Source: PNKC01 sp039917655 (lineage in GTDB: Bacteria; Chloroflexota; Dehalococcoidia; Tepidiformales; Tepidiformaceae). From it: 58,276 nucleotides of DNA. Position 1 is the stretch's first letter, and the number at the start of each line of letters is the position of its first letter. Positions 25,290 through 33,418 of the stretch are shown here, piece after piece. Under the pieces are notes generated by a model, which worked only from the letters and a program-made list of their open reading frames with translations, searched no databases and had not been told where the DNA came from. The position numbers and the translations under genes were made by a program. Where the stretch lies: the NCBI GenBank assembly GCA_039917655.1, contig JBDSJC010000021.1, positions 1 through 58,276 of the forward strand, read 5' to 3'.

Positions 25290-26300
25290 CTACAGCGCCC
25301 ACGCCGACCCGCAACTCGCGCAAGCCGGCGGAGGTGCGCCGTCGAGCATCGCCGCTCGCCATTTTTGGTAGCGCGGCCCGTTCCAGATCTCTTCCAGTGG
25401 CTGCCGAAACGCGTTGCCCAGCACGATCCCCTCGTAGGGCGCATCCGTGAACGGCGAGATGCAGCACGGCAGTACGCTGCCGTTCGCGGTGATGTAGACC
25501 AGTGACCACGGTCTCCGGCAGGCGCGCCACGGCGCGAGCGCGGCCTCGGGCGCGATCTCCGGCGGCAGCGCCTCAGAGGACCCGCGCAGGGTGATTCCAA
25601 GCTGCGCCGCCCGCTGTTGCGCGGCTGCTAGGGCCGCGTGTTCGCCATCGTCCAGCCGCCCGTACAACGCCTGCTCGCTCGTTGCTAGCCCGCGGCCCGA
25701 GTACACCAGGCGCTGTAGGTACACCTCGGTGATGCCGGCTCCGTGCGCGACATCGATCAGCGCAGGCAGTTCCGCGATGTTGGTTTTCAAGCCCGTCATC
25801 CAGAGCGAGATGCGTGGGGTCAGGCTCCCGAGCCGCTCTTTGGCCGCCCGCAGGGCCTTCACGTTTTCGATGATCCGGCTGAAGCCATCAGCGCCGCGCA
25901 CCAGCCTGTAAGTCTCCGGTGTGGCCGAATCGATCGACACCCGCACCTCGTCCAGGCCGCTCAGCGCGAGTTTGTCGAGCAGGGCGCCCCGCAGCGTCAG
26001 CCCGTTCGTGTTGAACAATGCGTACGCCCCACGGGATTTCACGAGCGCGATGATCTCCGGCAGCAACGGGTTGAGCGTCGGCTCGCCGATGCCGTGCAGC
26101 ACTACGCGCCGCACCTCGGGCACCTGGTCCAGAATGTGCGTCGCCCACTCAGGCGTCAGGTCGGCGGACGCTTCGGGCATTCCCCAGGATTGCGGGCAAG
26201 TGACGCACTTGAGATTGCAACGGTTCGTCACTTCCAGATAGAGCTCGTCCGGAGGCCGGGAGACCGTGATTCCACGGCGCTCAAACGTTGGGCTGGTCAT
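25290..26300 (-). CDS. Radical SAM/SPASM domain protein
   Basis: A 336-residue cytoplasmic radical SAM enzyme. The cluster motif C-x3-C-x2-C is in EVTNRCNLKCVTCP near residue 25. It is followed by the barrel with the GIGEPTLNP motif and FNTNGLTL. The C-terminal SPASM-type segment has cysteines in CRRPWSLVYITANGSVLPCC and a final CASC, which would bind additional clusters. No precursor peptide gene was found beside it. It overlaps the oxidoreductase gene by 4 nt (ATGA) and is followed after 3 nt by the DUF2079 gene. The substrate is unknown. Confidence 0.9.
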   Translation of the reverse strand: MTSPTFERRGITVSRPPDELYLEVTNRCNLKCVTCPQSWGMPEASADLTPEWATHILDQVPEVRRVVLHGIGEPTLNPLLPEIIALVKSRGAYALFNTNGLTLRGALLDKLALSGLDEVRVSIDSATPETYRLVRGADGFSRIIENVKALRAAKERLGSLTPRISLWMTGLKTNIAELPALIDVAHGAGITEVYLQRLVYSGRGLATSEQALYGRLDDGEHAALAAAQQRAAQLGITLRGSSEALPPEIAPEAALAPWRACRRPWSLVYITANGSVLPCCISPFTDAPYEGIVLGNAFRQPLEEIWNGPRYQKWRAAMLDGAPPPACASCGSAWAL

Positions 26301-27526
26301 GCGTTGGTCTCCTCGGGCGTCCCTGCGCTCACAATCTGAAAGTCTGGCTTGAACTCTTCGTCATTTCCCCGCACGTCCATCCGCTGAATCTGCTTCACCA
26401 TATTCTGGCCGGGATAGCCTGGGACGATCAGCCGCACGGGAAAGCCGTGGTTCGTGCTCAGCGGCGCACCGTTAACGTGCGTCGCCAGAATCGCGCGGCT
26501 GTCGTTCAGCCGCCGGCGGTGCCAGGTAAAACCGTACTGTTGTCCGCCCTCATTCTTGATCGCCTGAAAGGCCACCGATTGCGTTCCGCCCCGTTCCCTG
26601 GCCATGGCCAGCACGTCCGTCACGCGGGGTCCGCGCCACACCGGCCGTTGCGTCCAACCGCTGACGCAAGCGATTCGCACCCGGAACTCCTGGGCTGGGA
26701 TCGCCAGCAGTTGTTCGTACGTGAGCGAAAGTGGATTGTCGACTTCGCCTCTGACTTCCAGGCGGTAGTTCGCGATATCGACGTTGTCCGCCTTGCCGAA
26801 GAGGGTTTCGACCGGGAAATCGCCCGGGCCGCCCTTCTCCTCCTCCGGGATGCGCCCGATGAACAGCCCCTTCGCTTCCCAGCTGCGCAATGCCGTGTTC
26901 TGGAACCCGAGGGCGAGCGCCGCTCCGACCGCTCCAAGGCCTGTTAACGCCAGGCGCCGGGTAATTCTGCCGCTTCGCTGTTCTTCGTGGGGTGCGAGCT
27001 TTTCGGGTACAAGCACGGTCCGTGCCGGAGTGGCGCTGTACGCCGCCGCCAGGTGCCAGAGCAGGTGAATCGTGATCAGCGGAGCGCCGATGATCGACGC
27101 CCAAAGGTGCACCTGCACCGGTTTCGCATCGAACGGCCAGATGTTTGTGACCGTGTAGTAGTAGTGGAAGAGCATGTAGAGCCCGCTGAAGTAGAGGACG
27201 AAGAAATCGAGCGCAAGCAGCGGCGAGAGCAGTCGCGGGATCAACTGCGGCGGCCCGGCCTTTTTGAACCGCGGCACTCGCGCGTAGTAGCCCAGCAGCC
27301 GCACCGAGGTCGTCCCGTACTTCGCGATCAGGAACGGGATAGAGGCGAGCCCCACGTAGAAGTGCAGGAACCGCACCGGTACAAACCAGGGCGGCACGTC
27401 ATAGTTGAAGGTGAAGAGGAAAAAGAACGCGCCACTCGCGAACAACGCGGCGAGCATCAGGCTCAACACGAGCCCGACATGCGCCGTCAGGCGTGTGCTG
27501 GTGTATGGCGGGACCTCATGCGCCAC
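26297..27526 (-). CDS. Membrane-bound molybdopterin (sulfite oxidase-type) oxidoreductase
   Basis: A 409-residue protein in two parts. Residues 1-175 hold about four helices with histidines (FLHFYVG, LWASIIGAPLITIHLLWH), like a cytochrome b561-type anchor. Residues about 200-400 are a sulfite oxidase-type molybdopterin domain with the Mo-ligand cysteine expected in RIACVSGWTQRPVWRG, and STNHGFPVRLIVPGYPG. The RR in SGRITRRLALTGLG may be a twin-arginine-like or basic membrane motif. The start overlaps the fused aminotransferase gene by 11 nt, with GGAGG before the GTG. Its role with a radical SAM enzyme is unusual. Confidence 0.9.
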   Translation of the reverse strand: MAHEVPPYTSTRLTAHVGLVLSLMLAALFASGAFFFLFTFNYDVPPWFVPVRFLHFYVGLASIPFLIAKYGTTSVRLLGYYARVPRFKKAGPPQLIPRLLSPLLALDFFVLYFSGLYMLFHYYYTVTNIWPFDAKPVQVHLWASIIGAPLITIHLLWHLAAAYSATPARTVLVPEKLAPHEEQRSGRITRRLALTGLGAVGAALALGFQNTALRSWEAKGLFIGRIPEEEKGGPGDFPVETLFGKADNVDIANYRLEVRGEVDNPLSLTYEQLLAIPAQEFRVRIACVSGWTQRPVWRGPRVTDVLAMARERGGTQSVAFQAIKNEGGQQYGFTWHRRRLNDSRAILATHVNGAPLSTNHGFPVRLIVPGYPGQNMVKQIQRMDVRGNDEEFKPDFQIVSAGTPEETNA

Positions 27527-29252
27527 GGGGAACCTCCACCGAAAGTGACTCCAGCACAGCGCGCGTGGCGGGCGCCGAGTCCGCGTTCGTCAGCCGCTCC
27601 GCGAGCGATGCCAGCGAATCGGCATCGTCCACGTCCTGCCACTCCTGGAGGACGGCGCAACTCTTGCCCGCGGTGGCGATGTTCCGCGCCGTCCGTTCGA
27701 ACACGGTTTCTGTGCTCCATTCCACGCCCGCGAAGATGTTCTCGATCGGCTGCCGCAGGCCGAGCAGATAGAACCCGCCGTCTCGCGCGGGTCCCAGCAC
27801 CGCATCGTGTGTCTCCAGCGCCTCAAACGCTTCGCTCAGGATCGAAGCCGGGAGGTCTGGAGTATCCGAACCGATCAGTACCGCCGGGCCTGTTGTCGCA
27901 GCCGCCGTGAGCGCCTGCGTAATGCGGGCGCCAAGATCACCGCGGGTCTGTGCCACGAAGGTCGCTAACGGAGCGAGTGCTCGCAGCCTCCCCGCTGCTT
28001 CTGGCGGATCGAGGGAGACGATCGTCTCCCAGCCCGGACCTGAGCCGAGCGCCAGCGTGTCGGTGATGAAGGCGAGCGCGAGGCGCTCCGTCGCTTGCTG
28101 GCCAAGCCTGGCCGCCAGCCGCGTCTTTGCTCTGCCGGCACCGGGAGCTTTCGAGAGCACGACCAGCCGTCTCCCTTCGTCCAACGCAGTGAGGGACGGT
28201 TGGGAGGTGAGGGGCAACTCGGCAGTGGCAAGCACCAGTGGCAGTTGATTCGGTTTGGACAGCATTCCTAGCGCGTAGTTTAGCTGCGAAGCATCGGCCA
28301 GCAACGAAACGCGATATCCGCCTGGCAGCCCAAACACCGATGTCGGCAGAAGGAAGTAACCGGCAGCTTTGAGCCCCGCAAGCGCCTCGCCAGGGATCGG
28401 GGCGGGCGGGAACGCGATGGCCGTCAGGCCTGCCTCCGGCTTGCGGACGGTCCAGCCGTGGCGTGTCAGCGCGGCGTACACCGCCACGCTGTTCGTCGTT
28501 GCCGATTCGAGCGTGTCCCTCACCGATCGGTCGAACGAACCGAGGGCCACTATCGCCGCCCTCACCGAAAGGCTCGAAGGGCCACCCGAAAGCAACTGTA
28601 GTTCGCGGTCGACCTTTCGCAGCACTTCGCGATTGCGCGTCGCCACCCAGCCGATGCGCAGGCCTCCCAGGCCGAGCGGCTTCGAAAGGTCGCCAATGCT
28701 CAGGGCCGAAGGATCGATGTCGGCGGCCGCCTCCAGGCGCGCGCCCGCGAGCGCGAGGTCCCGGTAGACTTCATCGACCACCGAAATCGCGCCGGCCGCG
28801 ATGGCCTCGGCGATGAACCCCGAGGTGTCTCGAATGTCACCGAACGGCACGCCGGGGTTCGTCAAAACGGCGAGCGTAGCCTTTGCGCCACTCGCCGGGG
28901 AGACGATCTCAGCGCCGCAGTGGCGAGCGGCGTTCAGAACGCTTGGATATGCCGCCCGGTCGGCGATCAAGGTTGACCCCGTCCGAAGGGTAGCGAAAAC
29001 AACGGCCGCAAGCGCTTCGCCAGCGCCCGCACAGACCAGGATGTCGTCGGCGGTCAGCGTCCTGTACCGGGCGGCGATCGCTGCTCGTAGGGGCTCGGAA
29101 ACGCCGGACGTGACGAAGGATGAGTCGCTCTCGCACCATGCGCCCAGCCCAAGCGGCGCGGCGGGCGGTGACGAAACGGAGAGGTCGATTGCGTCCGCCG
29201 GCAAATGCTCTGCGTAGTAGGCTGCAAGATCCAGGTCCGCGGAATCGGGCAT
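27516..29252 (-). CDS. Aminotransferase fused to a DUF2064/TIGR04282 transferase
   Basis: A 578-residue fusion. Residues 1-330 form a PLP-dependent fold-type I aminotransferase: SGVSEPLRAAIAARY, D160 and Y163 (VVDEVYRDL), the Schiff-base lysine K191 in SIGDLSKPLGLGGLRIGW, and the arginine of GGYRVSLLAD. Residues 360-575 are a DUF2064 domain ('rSAM/selenodomain-associated transferase 1') with VVLSKAPGAGRAKTRLAARLG, LIGSDTPDLP and GPARDGGFYLLGL, a GT-A-like nucleotidyl or glycosyl transferase. It is the first gene of the operon, and TAGCGT (extended TG-n) ends 6 nt before the ATG. The fusion links amino-group and sugar-nucleotide chemistry. Confidence 0.88.
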   Translation of the reverse strand: MPDSADLDLAAYYAEHLPADAIDLSVSSPPAAPLGLGAWCESDSSFVTSGVSEPLRAAIAARYRTLTADDILVCAGAGEALAAVVFATLRTGSTLIADRAAYPSVLNAARHCGAEIVSPASGAKATLAVLTNPGVPFGDIRDTSGFIAEAIAAGAISVVDEVYRDLALAGARLEAAADIDPSALSIGDLSKPLGLGGLRIGWVATRNREVLRKVDRELQLLSGGPSSLSVRAAIVALGSFDRSVRDTLESATTNSVAVYAALTRHGWTVRKPEAGLTAIAFPPAPIPGEALAGLKAAGYFLLPTSVFGLPGGYRVSLLADASQLNYALGMLSKPNQLPLVLATAELPLTSQPSLTALDEGRRLVVLSKAPGAGRAKTRLAARLGQQATERLALAFITDTLALGSGPGWETIVSLDPPEAAGRLRALAPLATFVAQTRGDLGARITQALTAAATTGPAVLIGSDTPDLPASILSEAFEALETHDAVLGPARDGGFYLLGLRQPIENIFAGVEWSTETVFERTARNIATAGKSCAVLQEWQDVDDADSLASLAERLTNADSAPATRAVLESLSVEVPRGA

Positions 29253-29258
29253 ACAGAG

Positions 29259-29264
29259 ACGCTA
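29259..29264 (-). promoter_or_regulatory. Putative -10 element of the fusion/radical SAM operon
   Basis: TAGCGT preceded by TGA (extended -10) ends 6 nt before the ATG at 29252. Only three of six core bases match consensus, so support is moderate. Confidence 0.35.
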
Positions 29265-29381
29265 TCAGCGCCCTTTGACTAATCCGTTACGGAATTCTTA
29301 ACCAGACTTACACCTTCGTCGCAGATTTCCGCCGGCCGCAAGACTCTCTGCCGCTCCACGAAGCGTCAGCAGAGGTTCCGG

Positions 29382-29387
29382 TAGACT
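29382..29387 (+). promoter_or_regulatory. Putative -10 element of the CDF gene
   Basis: TAGACT ends 6 nt before the GTG at 29394, giving a leaderless transcript. It lies 118 nt from the divergent operon start. Confidence 0.4.
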
Positions 29388-29393
29388 GCACCG

Positions 29394-30329
29394 GTGGCCG
29401 CCGAGAGCAGGACAACCGTACTCGCAGCGATGGGCGCGAACTTCGCCATCGCCGTGGGCAAGCTTGCCGCCGGGCTGATCACCGGCAGTGGTGCGCTCCT
29501 CGCGGAAGCCGGCCACTCCGCCGCTGACACAGTCAACCAGGTATTTCTGCTCCTCGGCCTGCGGCTTTCGGAAGCAAAGCCCGACGAGGACCATCCCCAC
29601 GGCTACGGCAAGGAAGGCTTTTTCTGGTCGTTTCTCGCCGCCATCTTCATCTTCGTGGCAGGCGCGACGTTCTCCGTGTACGAAGGACTTCGGACGCTCG
29701 CCCAAAACGACGTTCACGAACGCTCGGCGACCGAGCTGGGGATCGGTTTTGGCGTTCTCGGCATGGCCTTCCTGTTCGAGTCGGTATCCTTCGCGGTAGC
29801 GGTGCGCGAACTGCGGCGCAGCGCGGCCGAACGCTCCTGGAGCTTCCTCCGTTACATCCGCAAGTCTCCGGACCTAACGACCAAGACCGTCTTCTGGGAG
29901 GACAGCGCAGCCCTGACCGGCTTGCTCCTCGCCGCCACTGGTCTTTTCGTCTCCGAACTCACCGGCAACGAACACTGGGATGGTGTGGCCGCGCTCAGTA
30001 TCGGGGCGGTGCTGGCCTTGGTTGCGGTGATGCTCGGACTGCAGTCGCGCAGCCTGCTTCTTGGCGCGGCAGCCAGCCCCGAGACCCGCATTGCCATCTC
30101 CGCCAGCGTGCGCGCCTTCCCTGAAGTGCGCGATGTGGTGCGGCTGCTGACCATGCAGCTCGGTTCGCACAGCGTGCTCGTCTCCGGCGAACTCGCCGTC
30201 CAGCGCGATATGACGACCGAACAGATCGAAGACCTCCTCGTCCGCATCGACGCCCAGCTCGAAGTGGACGTGCCAGAGGTCTCGGAGACCTTCTGGGAGC
30301 TGAAGCGGGGCAAGGGCGCAGATGGCTGA
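29394..30329 (+). CDS. Cation diffusion facilitator family transporter
   Basis: A 311-residue membrane transporter that exports divalent metals (zinc, cobalt, iron or manganese) by proton exchange. Six helices and the family sequences are present: GLITGSGALLAEAGHSAADTVNQ with the metal-site H-xxx-D in helix 2, the DEDHPHGYGKEGFFWSF loop, EDSAALTGLLLAATGLF in helix 5, and a cytoplasmic C-terminal ferredoxin-like domain. The GTG start follows TAGACT by 6 nt. The CPA2 antiporter gene follows after 65 nt. Which metal it moves is not evident. Confidence 0.93.
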   Translation: MAAESRTTVLAAMGANFAIAVGKLAAGLITGSGALLAEAGHSAADTVNQVFLLLGLRLSEAKPDEDHPHGYGKEGFFWSFLAAIFIFVAGATFSVYEGLRTLAQNDVHERSATELGIGFGVLGMAFLFESVSFAVAVRELRRSAAERSWSFLRYIRKSPDLTTKTVFWEDSAALTGLLLAATGLFVSELTGNEHWDGVAALSIGAVLALVAVMLGLQSRSLLLGAAASPETRIAISASVRAFPEVRDVVRLLTMQLGSHSVLVSGELAVQRDMTTEQIEDLLVRIDAQLEVDVPEVSETFWELKRGKGADG

Positions 30330-30394
30330 TCGGCGCCGCTGCACTGACCGCCTGGCCGTCTTCCTCGGCGCTCGTTGGCCGAAAGGCGGTCAGG

Positions 30395-32107
30395 GTGAAC
30401 GAACTCAACCTTCTTAGCACTGTGGCCGCCGGGTTGGCAGCGGCGTTCGCCGGCGGCGTGCTGGCGAGATTCTTGCGCCTCTCTCCGGTAGTCGGCTACC
30501 TCGCCGCTGGCGTGCTCATTGGGCCATTCACTCCCGGCTACCAGGCAGATAACGCACCCCTCGACGCCCTCGCCGAGCTTGGCGTCATTTTCCTCATGTT
30601 CGGCGTGGGTTTGCATTTCAACGTCCGCGACCTCCTTTCCGTGAAGAAGATCGCGATCCCCGGCGCTCTCGCCCAGGTCTTGTTGGCCACCGCCCTCGGT
30701 TCAGGGATCGGCGCCGCGTTCGGCCTTCCCTGGCGAGAGGCGCTCGTCCTCGGGCTCGCCATCTCGATCGCCAGCACCGTCGTCCTCATCCGTTCGCTTG
30801 AGGAGCGAGGCCTGATGGACTCGATCCACGGCCGGGTGGCCGTCGGCTGGCTGATCGTCCAGGACATCGCGACGGTGCTCTTCCTCGTCCTTCTCCCCGC
30901 GCTCGCGCCCGGCGCCGAGGGCAACCTGTTCCAGGACGTTGTGATCGCCCTGGCCAAGGCAGCCGTCTTCCTCACGGTGACGTTCACCGCCGGTTCTCTC
31001 CTCGTTCCCCATCTCCTCGCCTGGGTCGCAAAGACCGGCTCGCGTGAACTCTTCATCCTCGCCGTCGTCGCTGGCGCGCTGGGGATCGCCACTGGTGCAG
31101 AGGCCTTCGGTCTTTCCGTGGCGCTCGGCGCGTTCGTCGCTGGTGTCGTGGTCAGCGAGACAGACGCCAATCACCAGGCCGCCGCCGACGTTATCCCACT
31201 GCGCGAAGCGTTCGCCGTGTTGTTCTTCGTCTCAGTAGGGATGCTGCTCGACCCGGCGGTGTTGATCGGCCACCTTGGCCTCTTCGCAGCTATGCTGCTC
31301 GCCGTGCTCTTCGGCAACGCGCTCATCGCCTTCGGCGTGGCGGCGCTGTTCCCGTACCCAGCGCGCACGGCCCTCACCGTCGGCGCCGGACTCGCACAGC
31401 TCGGCGAGTTCTCGTTCATCATCGCCGACCAGAGTCTCGGGCTGGAACTGATGTCGGACGCCACCTACAACGTGGTCCTCGCGGTCGCGATGGTGGCGAT
31501 CACCCTCAACCCCCTCGCCTTCGCCTCGATCCCTCTTGCCGAACGGCTGCTCCGCCGGCTGCCGCCGCTCTGGCGCACGCTCGACCGGCAGGGCCCTCTC
31601 CCCGAAGGAACAATGCCACGTTCAGGCCACGCGGTGATCGTCGGCTACGGTCGCGTTGGCGAAATGACGGGACACGCCCTCGGTGGGCTCTCCCTCCCCT
31701 TTGGCGTCATCGAGGCGGACATCGGACTCGCCAGGCGCCTGAACAGCGCGGGCATCCCCACCATCTGGGGAGACGCGGCGAGCATCGAGGTGCTAAAGAA
31801 GGCCGGCCTCGAAGGCGCAAGCCTCGTTGTCCTGGCCGTCCCTGACGAGAGCACCACCTTTCTTGTGCTCTCGAACGTCCGCAATCTCAATCCGTCCGTG
31901 CCCATTATCGTGCGTGCGCGCACCGCCGCCGAGGCGCCGATCCTGCTCTTTCTCGGTGCGACCGAAGTCGTCATCCCCGAGTACGAAGGCGGGCTCGAAG
32001 TGATGCGCCGTTCCCTCGTTACGCTCGGCTTCGACGAGGAAGAAGTGCTTCATCTCTCACACGCGGTCCGCGACATCCCCTACAACAACGCCCCCCACTG
32101 GCGCTGA
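30395..32107 (+). CDS. CPA2 (KefB/YbaL-type) monovalent cation:proton antiporter
   Basis: A 570-residue membrane protein. Residues 1-385 carry about twelve helices of the Na+/H+ exchanger fold, including GYLAAGVLIGPFTPGYQ and the LGLAISIASTVVLIRSLEERGLM segment. Residues about 410-530 are a cytoplasmic TrkA-N (RCK) domain, HAVIVGYGRVGEMTGHALG, with the Rossmann G-x-G-x-x-G and GDAASIEVLKKAG. Nucleotide binding there probably gates K+ or Na+ exchange. The GTG start has a weak ribosome binding site. It is followed by a strong bidirectional terminator. Confidence 0.92.
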   Translation: MNELNLLSTVAAGLAAAFAGGVLARFLRLSPVVGYLAAGVLIGPFTPGYQADNAPLDALAELGVIFLMFGVGLHFNVRDLLSVKKIAIPGALAQVLLATALGSGIGAAFGLPWREALVLGLAISIASTVVLIRSLEERGLMDSIHGRVAVGWLIVQDIATVLFLVLLPALAPGAEGNLFQDVVIALAKAAVFLTVTFTAGSLLVPHLLAWVAKTGSRELFILAVVAGALGIATGAEAFGLSVALGAFVAGVVVSETDANHQAAADVIPLREAFAVLFFVSVGMLLDPAVLIGHLGLFAAMLLAVLFGNALIAFGVAALFPYPARTALTVGAGLAQLGEFSFIIADQSLGLELMSDATYNVVLAVAMVAITLNPLAFASIPLAERLLRRLPPLWRTLDRQGPLPEGTMPRSGHAVIVGYGRVGEMTGHALGGLSLPFGVIEADIGLARRLNSAGIPTIWGDAASIEVLKKAGLEGASLVVLAVPDESTTFLVLSNVRNLNPSVPIIVRARTAAEAPILLFLGATEVVIPEYEGGLEVMRRSLVTLGFDEEEVLHLSHAVRDIPYNNAPHWR

Positions 32108-32125
32108 GGCGTTGCGAGCCCGGGA

Positions 32126-32164
32126 CACAAGGAAGCCCGGCGATTTTCGCCGGGCTTCCTTGTG
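32126..32164. terminator. Strong bidirectional terminator
   Basis: An 18-bp perfect inverted repeat (CACAAGGAAGCCCGGCGA and its complement) with a TTT loop. It lies between the convergent antiporter and rplL genes. No long T tract follows, but the stem itself is very stable. Confidence 0.8.
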
Positions 32165-32182
32165 ATTCGCTGGTAGGCGAAG

Positions 32183-32572
32183 TTAATCGATTTCGACGGT
32201 CGCGCCGGCTTCCGTCAGCTTGGCCTTGATAGACTCGGCTTCGTCCTTGCCGATGCCTTCCTTGACCTTGGCGGGAGCAGACTCAACGAGATCCTTGGCC
32301 TCCTTGAGGCCCAGGCCGCTGACCACTTCGCGCATCGCCTTGATCACGTTGATCTTGTTCTCACCGAAGCTCTTGAGCGTGACGTTGAACTCAGTCTTCT
32401 CTTCTTCGGGCTCGGCAGAAGCGGCCGCGCCACCGCCGGCCGGGCCAGCCGCCATCATCATCGGCGCCGCCGCCGTGATCCCAAACTCCTCTTCGATCGC
32501 CTTGTTCAGGTCGCGGAGTTCGAGGAGCGTCATCCCCTTGATGATTTCCAGTGCGTCTTCGATCTTAGCCAT
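32183..32572 (-). CDS. rplL: 50S ribosomal protein L7/L12
   Basis: L7/L12 forms the ribosome stalk and recruits translation GTPases. The 129-residue protein has the N-terminal dimerization helix (DALEIIKGMTLLELRDLNKAIEE), an alanine/proline/glycine-rich hinge, and the C-terminal domain with KINVIKAMREVVSGLGLKEAKDLVE. I chose the internal ATG at 32572 because the family starts there. It follows rplJ by 43 nt, the usual rplJL order. The pair is on the strand opposite to rplK-rplA at the window end. Confidence 0.97.
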   Translation of the reverse strand: MAKIEDALEIIKGMTLLELRDLNKAIEEEFGITAAAPMMMAAGPAGGGAAASAEPEEEKTEFNVTLKSFGENKINVIKAMREVVSGLGLKEAKDLVESAPAKVKEGIGKDEAESIKAKLTEAGATVEID

Positions 32573-32615
32573 TGTGAAACCTCGTGTTTGTGGTGGTGTC
32601 GTGCCCGGAGGCTGC

Positions 32616-33143
32616 CTACGCGGCGCTTTCGAGCTGGGCGGCGCGGGATTCAATGAGCCCCGCGAAGTTGCGCATGCTGGCCTGCAGCAGGCCGGCGAAG
32701 TTGTAGAGCGGGCTCTGGAGCTTGGCGATAACGTCCGTGAGCAGCTGCTCCTTGGAGGGCAGCGTTGCCAGGCTCTCCACTTCGCTGCGGGAGAGCACCT
32801 TGCCCTCCAGCCAGCCGCCGTGGATATCCAGGGTCATGCGCTTGACGCGCAGGTGTTCCGTGAGCAGCTTGACCGGCGCGATTGGGTCGCCGAAACCGAT
32901 GGCGATTGCGGTGGGGCCAGAAAGCAGCTCCGCCATCTCCGGCCGGCCGGCCTCTTTTGCGGCCAACGCCGCCAGCGTGTTCTTGACGACCTTCACTTCA
33001 ACGTTCGCTGGGCGCAGTGCGCGGCGAAGCTCCGTGAGTTGGGCGACGGTCAGTCCACGATAGTCGGCACTGATCAGGACCGAGGCTCGCGCCATCGCGT
33101 CCTTGATCTCGGCCAGCATTGCGACCTTCCGTGGGGTCGGCAT
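32616..33143 (-). CDS. rplJ: 50S ribosomal protein L10
   Basis: L10 binds 23S rRNA and carries the L7/L12 dimers. The 175-residue protein has the expected N-terminal KVAMLAEIKDAMARASVLISADYRGLTVAQLTELR and NVEVKVVKNTLAALA, and the C-terminal L12-binding helix. The ATG at 33143 is preferred because AGGAG lies 6 nt upstream and the family begins there. A classical L10 leader-like RNA lies upstream, so autoregulation by L10(L12)4 is likely. Confidence 0.97.
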   Translation of the reverse strand: MPTPRKVAMLAEIKDAMARASVLISADYRGLTVAQLTELRRALRPANVEVKVVKNTLAALAAKEAGRPEMAELLSGPTAIAIGFGDPIAPVKLLTEHLRVKRMTLDIHGGWLEGKVLSRSEVESLATLPSKEQLLTDVIAKLQSPLYNFAGLLQASMRNFAGLIESRAAQLESAA

Positions 33144-33254
33144 GGGCAGCTCCTTACATTGGAGTGACGGCCACACCCAACCTCTACGGCGGACGTGTGC
33201 CAGTTGCGTTCGAGCCGGGAAAACAGAAATCCCTGCGCATCGGCAGGGAGCGGA

Positions 33255-33270
33255 AGCGTACGCGTACGCT
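33255..33270. repeat. 16-nt perfect palindrome in the rplJ leader
   Basis: AGCGTACGCGTACGCT is perfectly self-complementary. It lies between the L10-leader core and the rplJ ribosome binding site. It could be an operator, or an RNA hairpin in the leader. Confidence 0.5.
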
Positions 33271-33274
33271 ACAT

Positions 33275-33360
33275 CATCACTGCCTCGGCAGGCGCCTTTC
33301 GGCATTCTCCCCCGTCCAGGGACGGTTGGCATGGGGGACCTGTGGTCTCGGGCTCTTCAG
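33275..33360 (-). ncRNA. Ribosomal protein L10 leader
   Basis: On the minus strand CCACAGGT (33338-33345) and CCTGCCGAGG (33283-33292) are the conserved parts of the L10 leader, which binds L10(L12)4 by mimicking the L10 site on 23S rRNA. They lie between the promoter at 33373-33401 and rplJ. I judged it by these motifs; the complete fold was not computed. Confidence 0.65.
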
Positions 33361-33372
33361 TTGTCGAAAGCG

Positions 33373-33401
33373 AATGTATCGCATCTCCGGGGAACGGGCA
33401 A
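33373..33401 (-). promoter_or_regulatory. Putative promoter of rplJ-rplL
   Basis: TTGCCC (33396-33401) and TACATT (33373-33378) are spaced by 17 nt on the minus strand. This gives a leader of about 220 nt that includes the L10 leader motif. Confidence 0.5.
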
Positions 33402-33418
33402 AGCTGGCAGGTTCCCCC

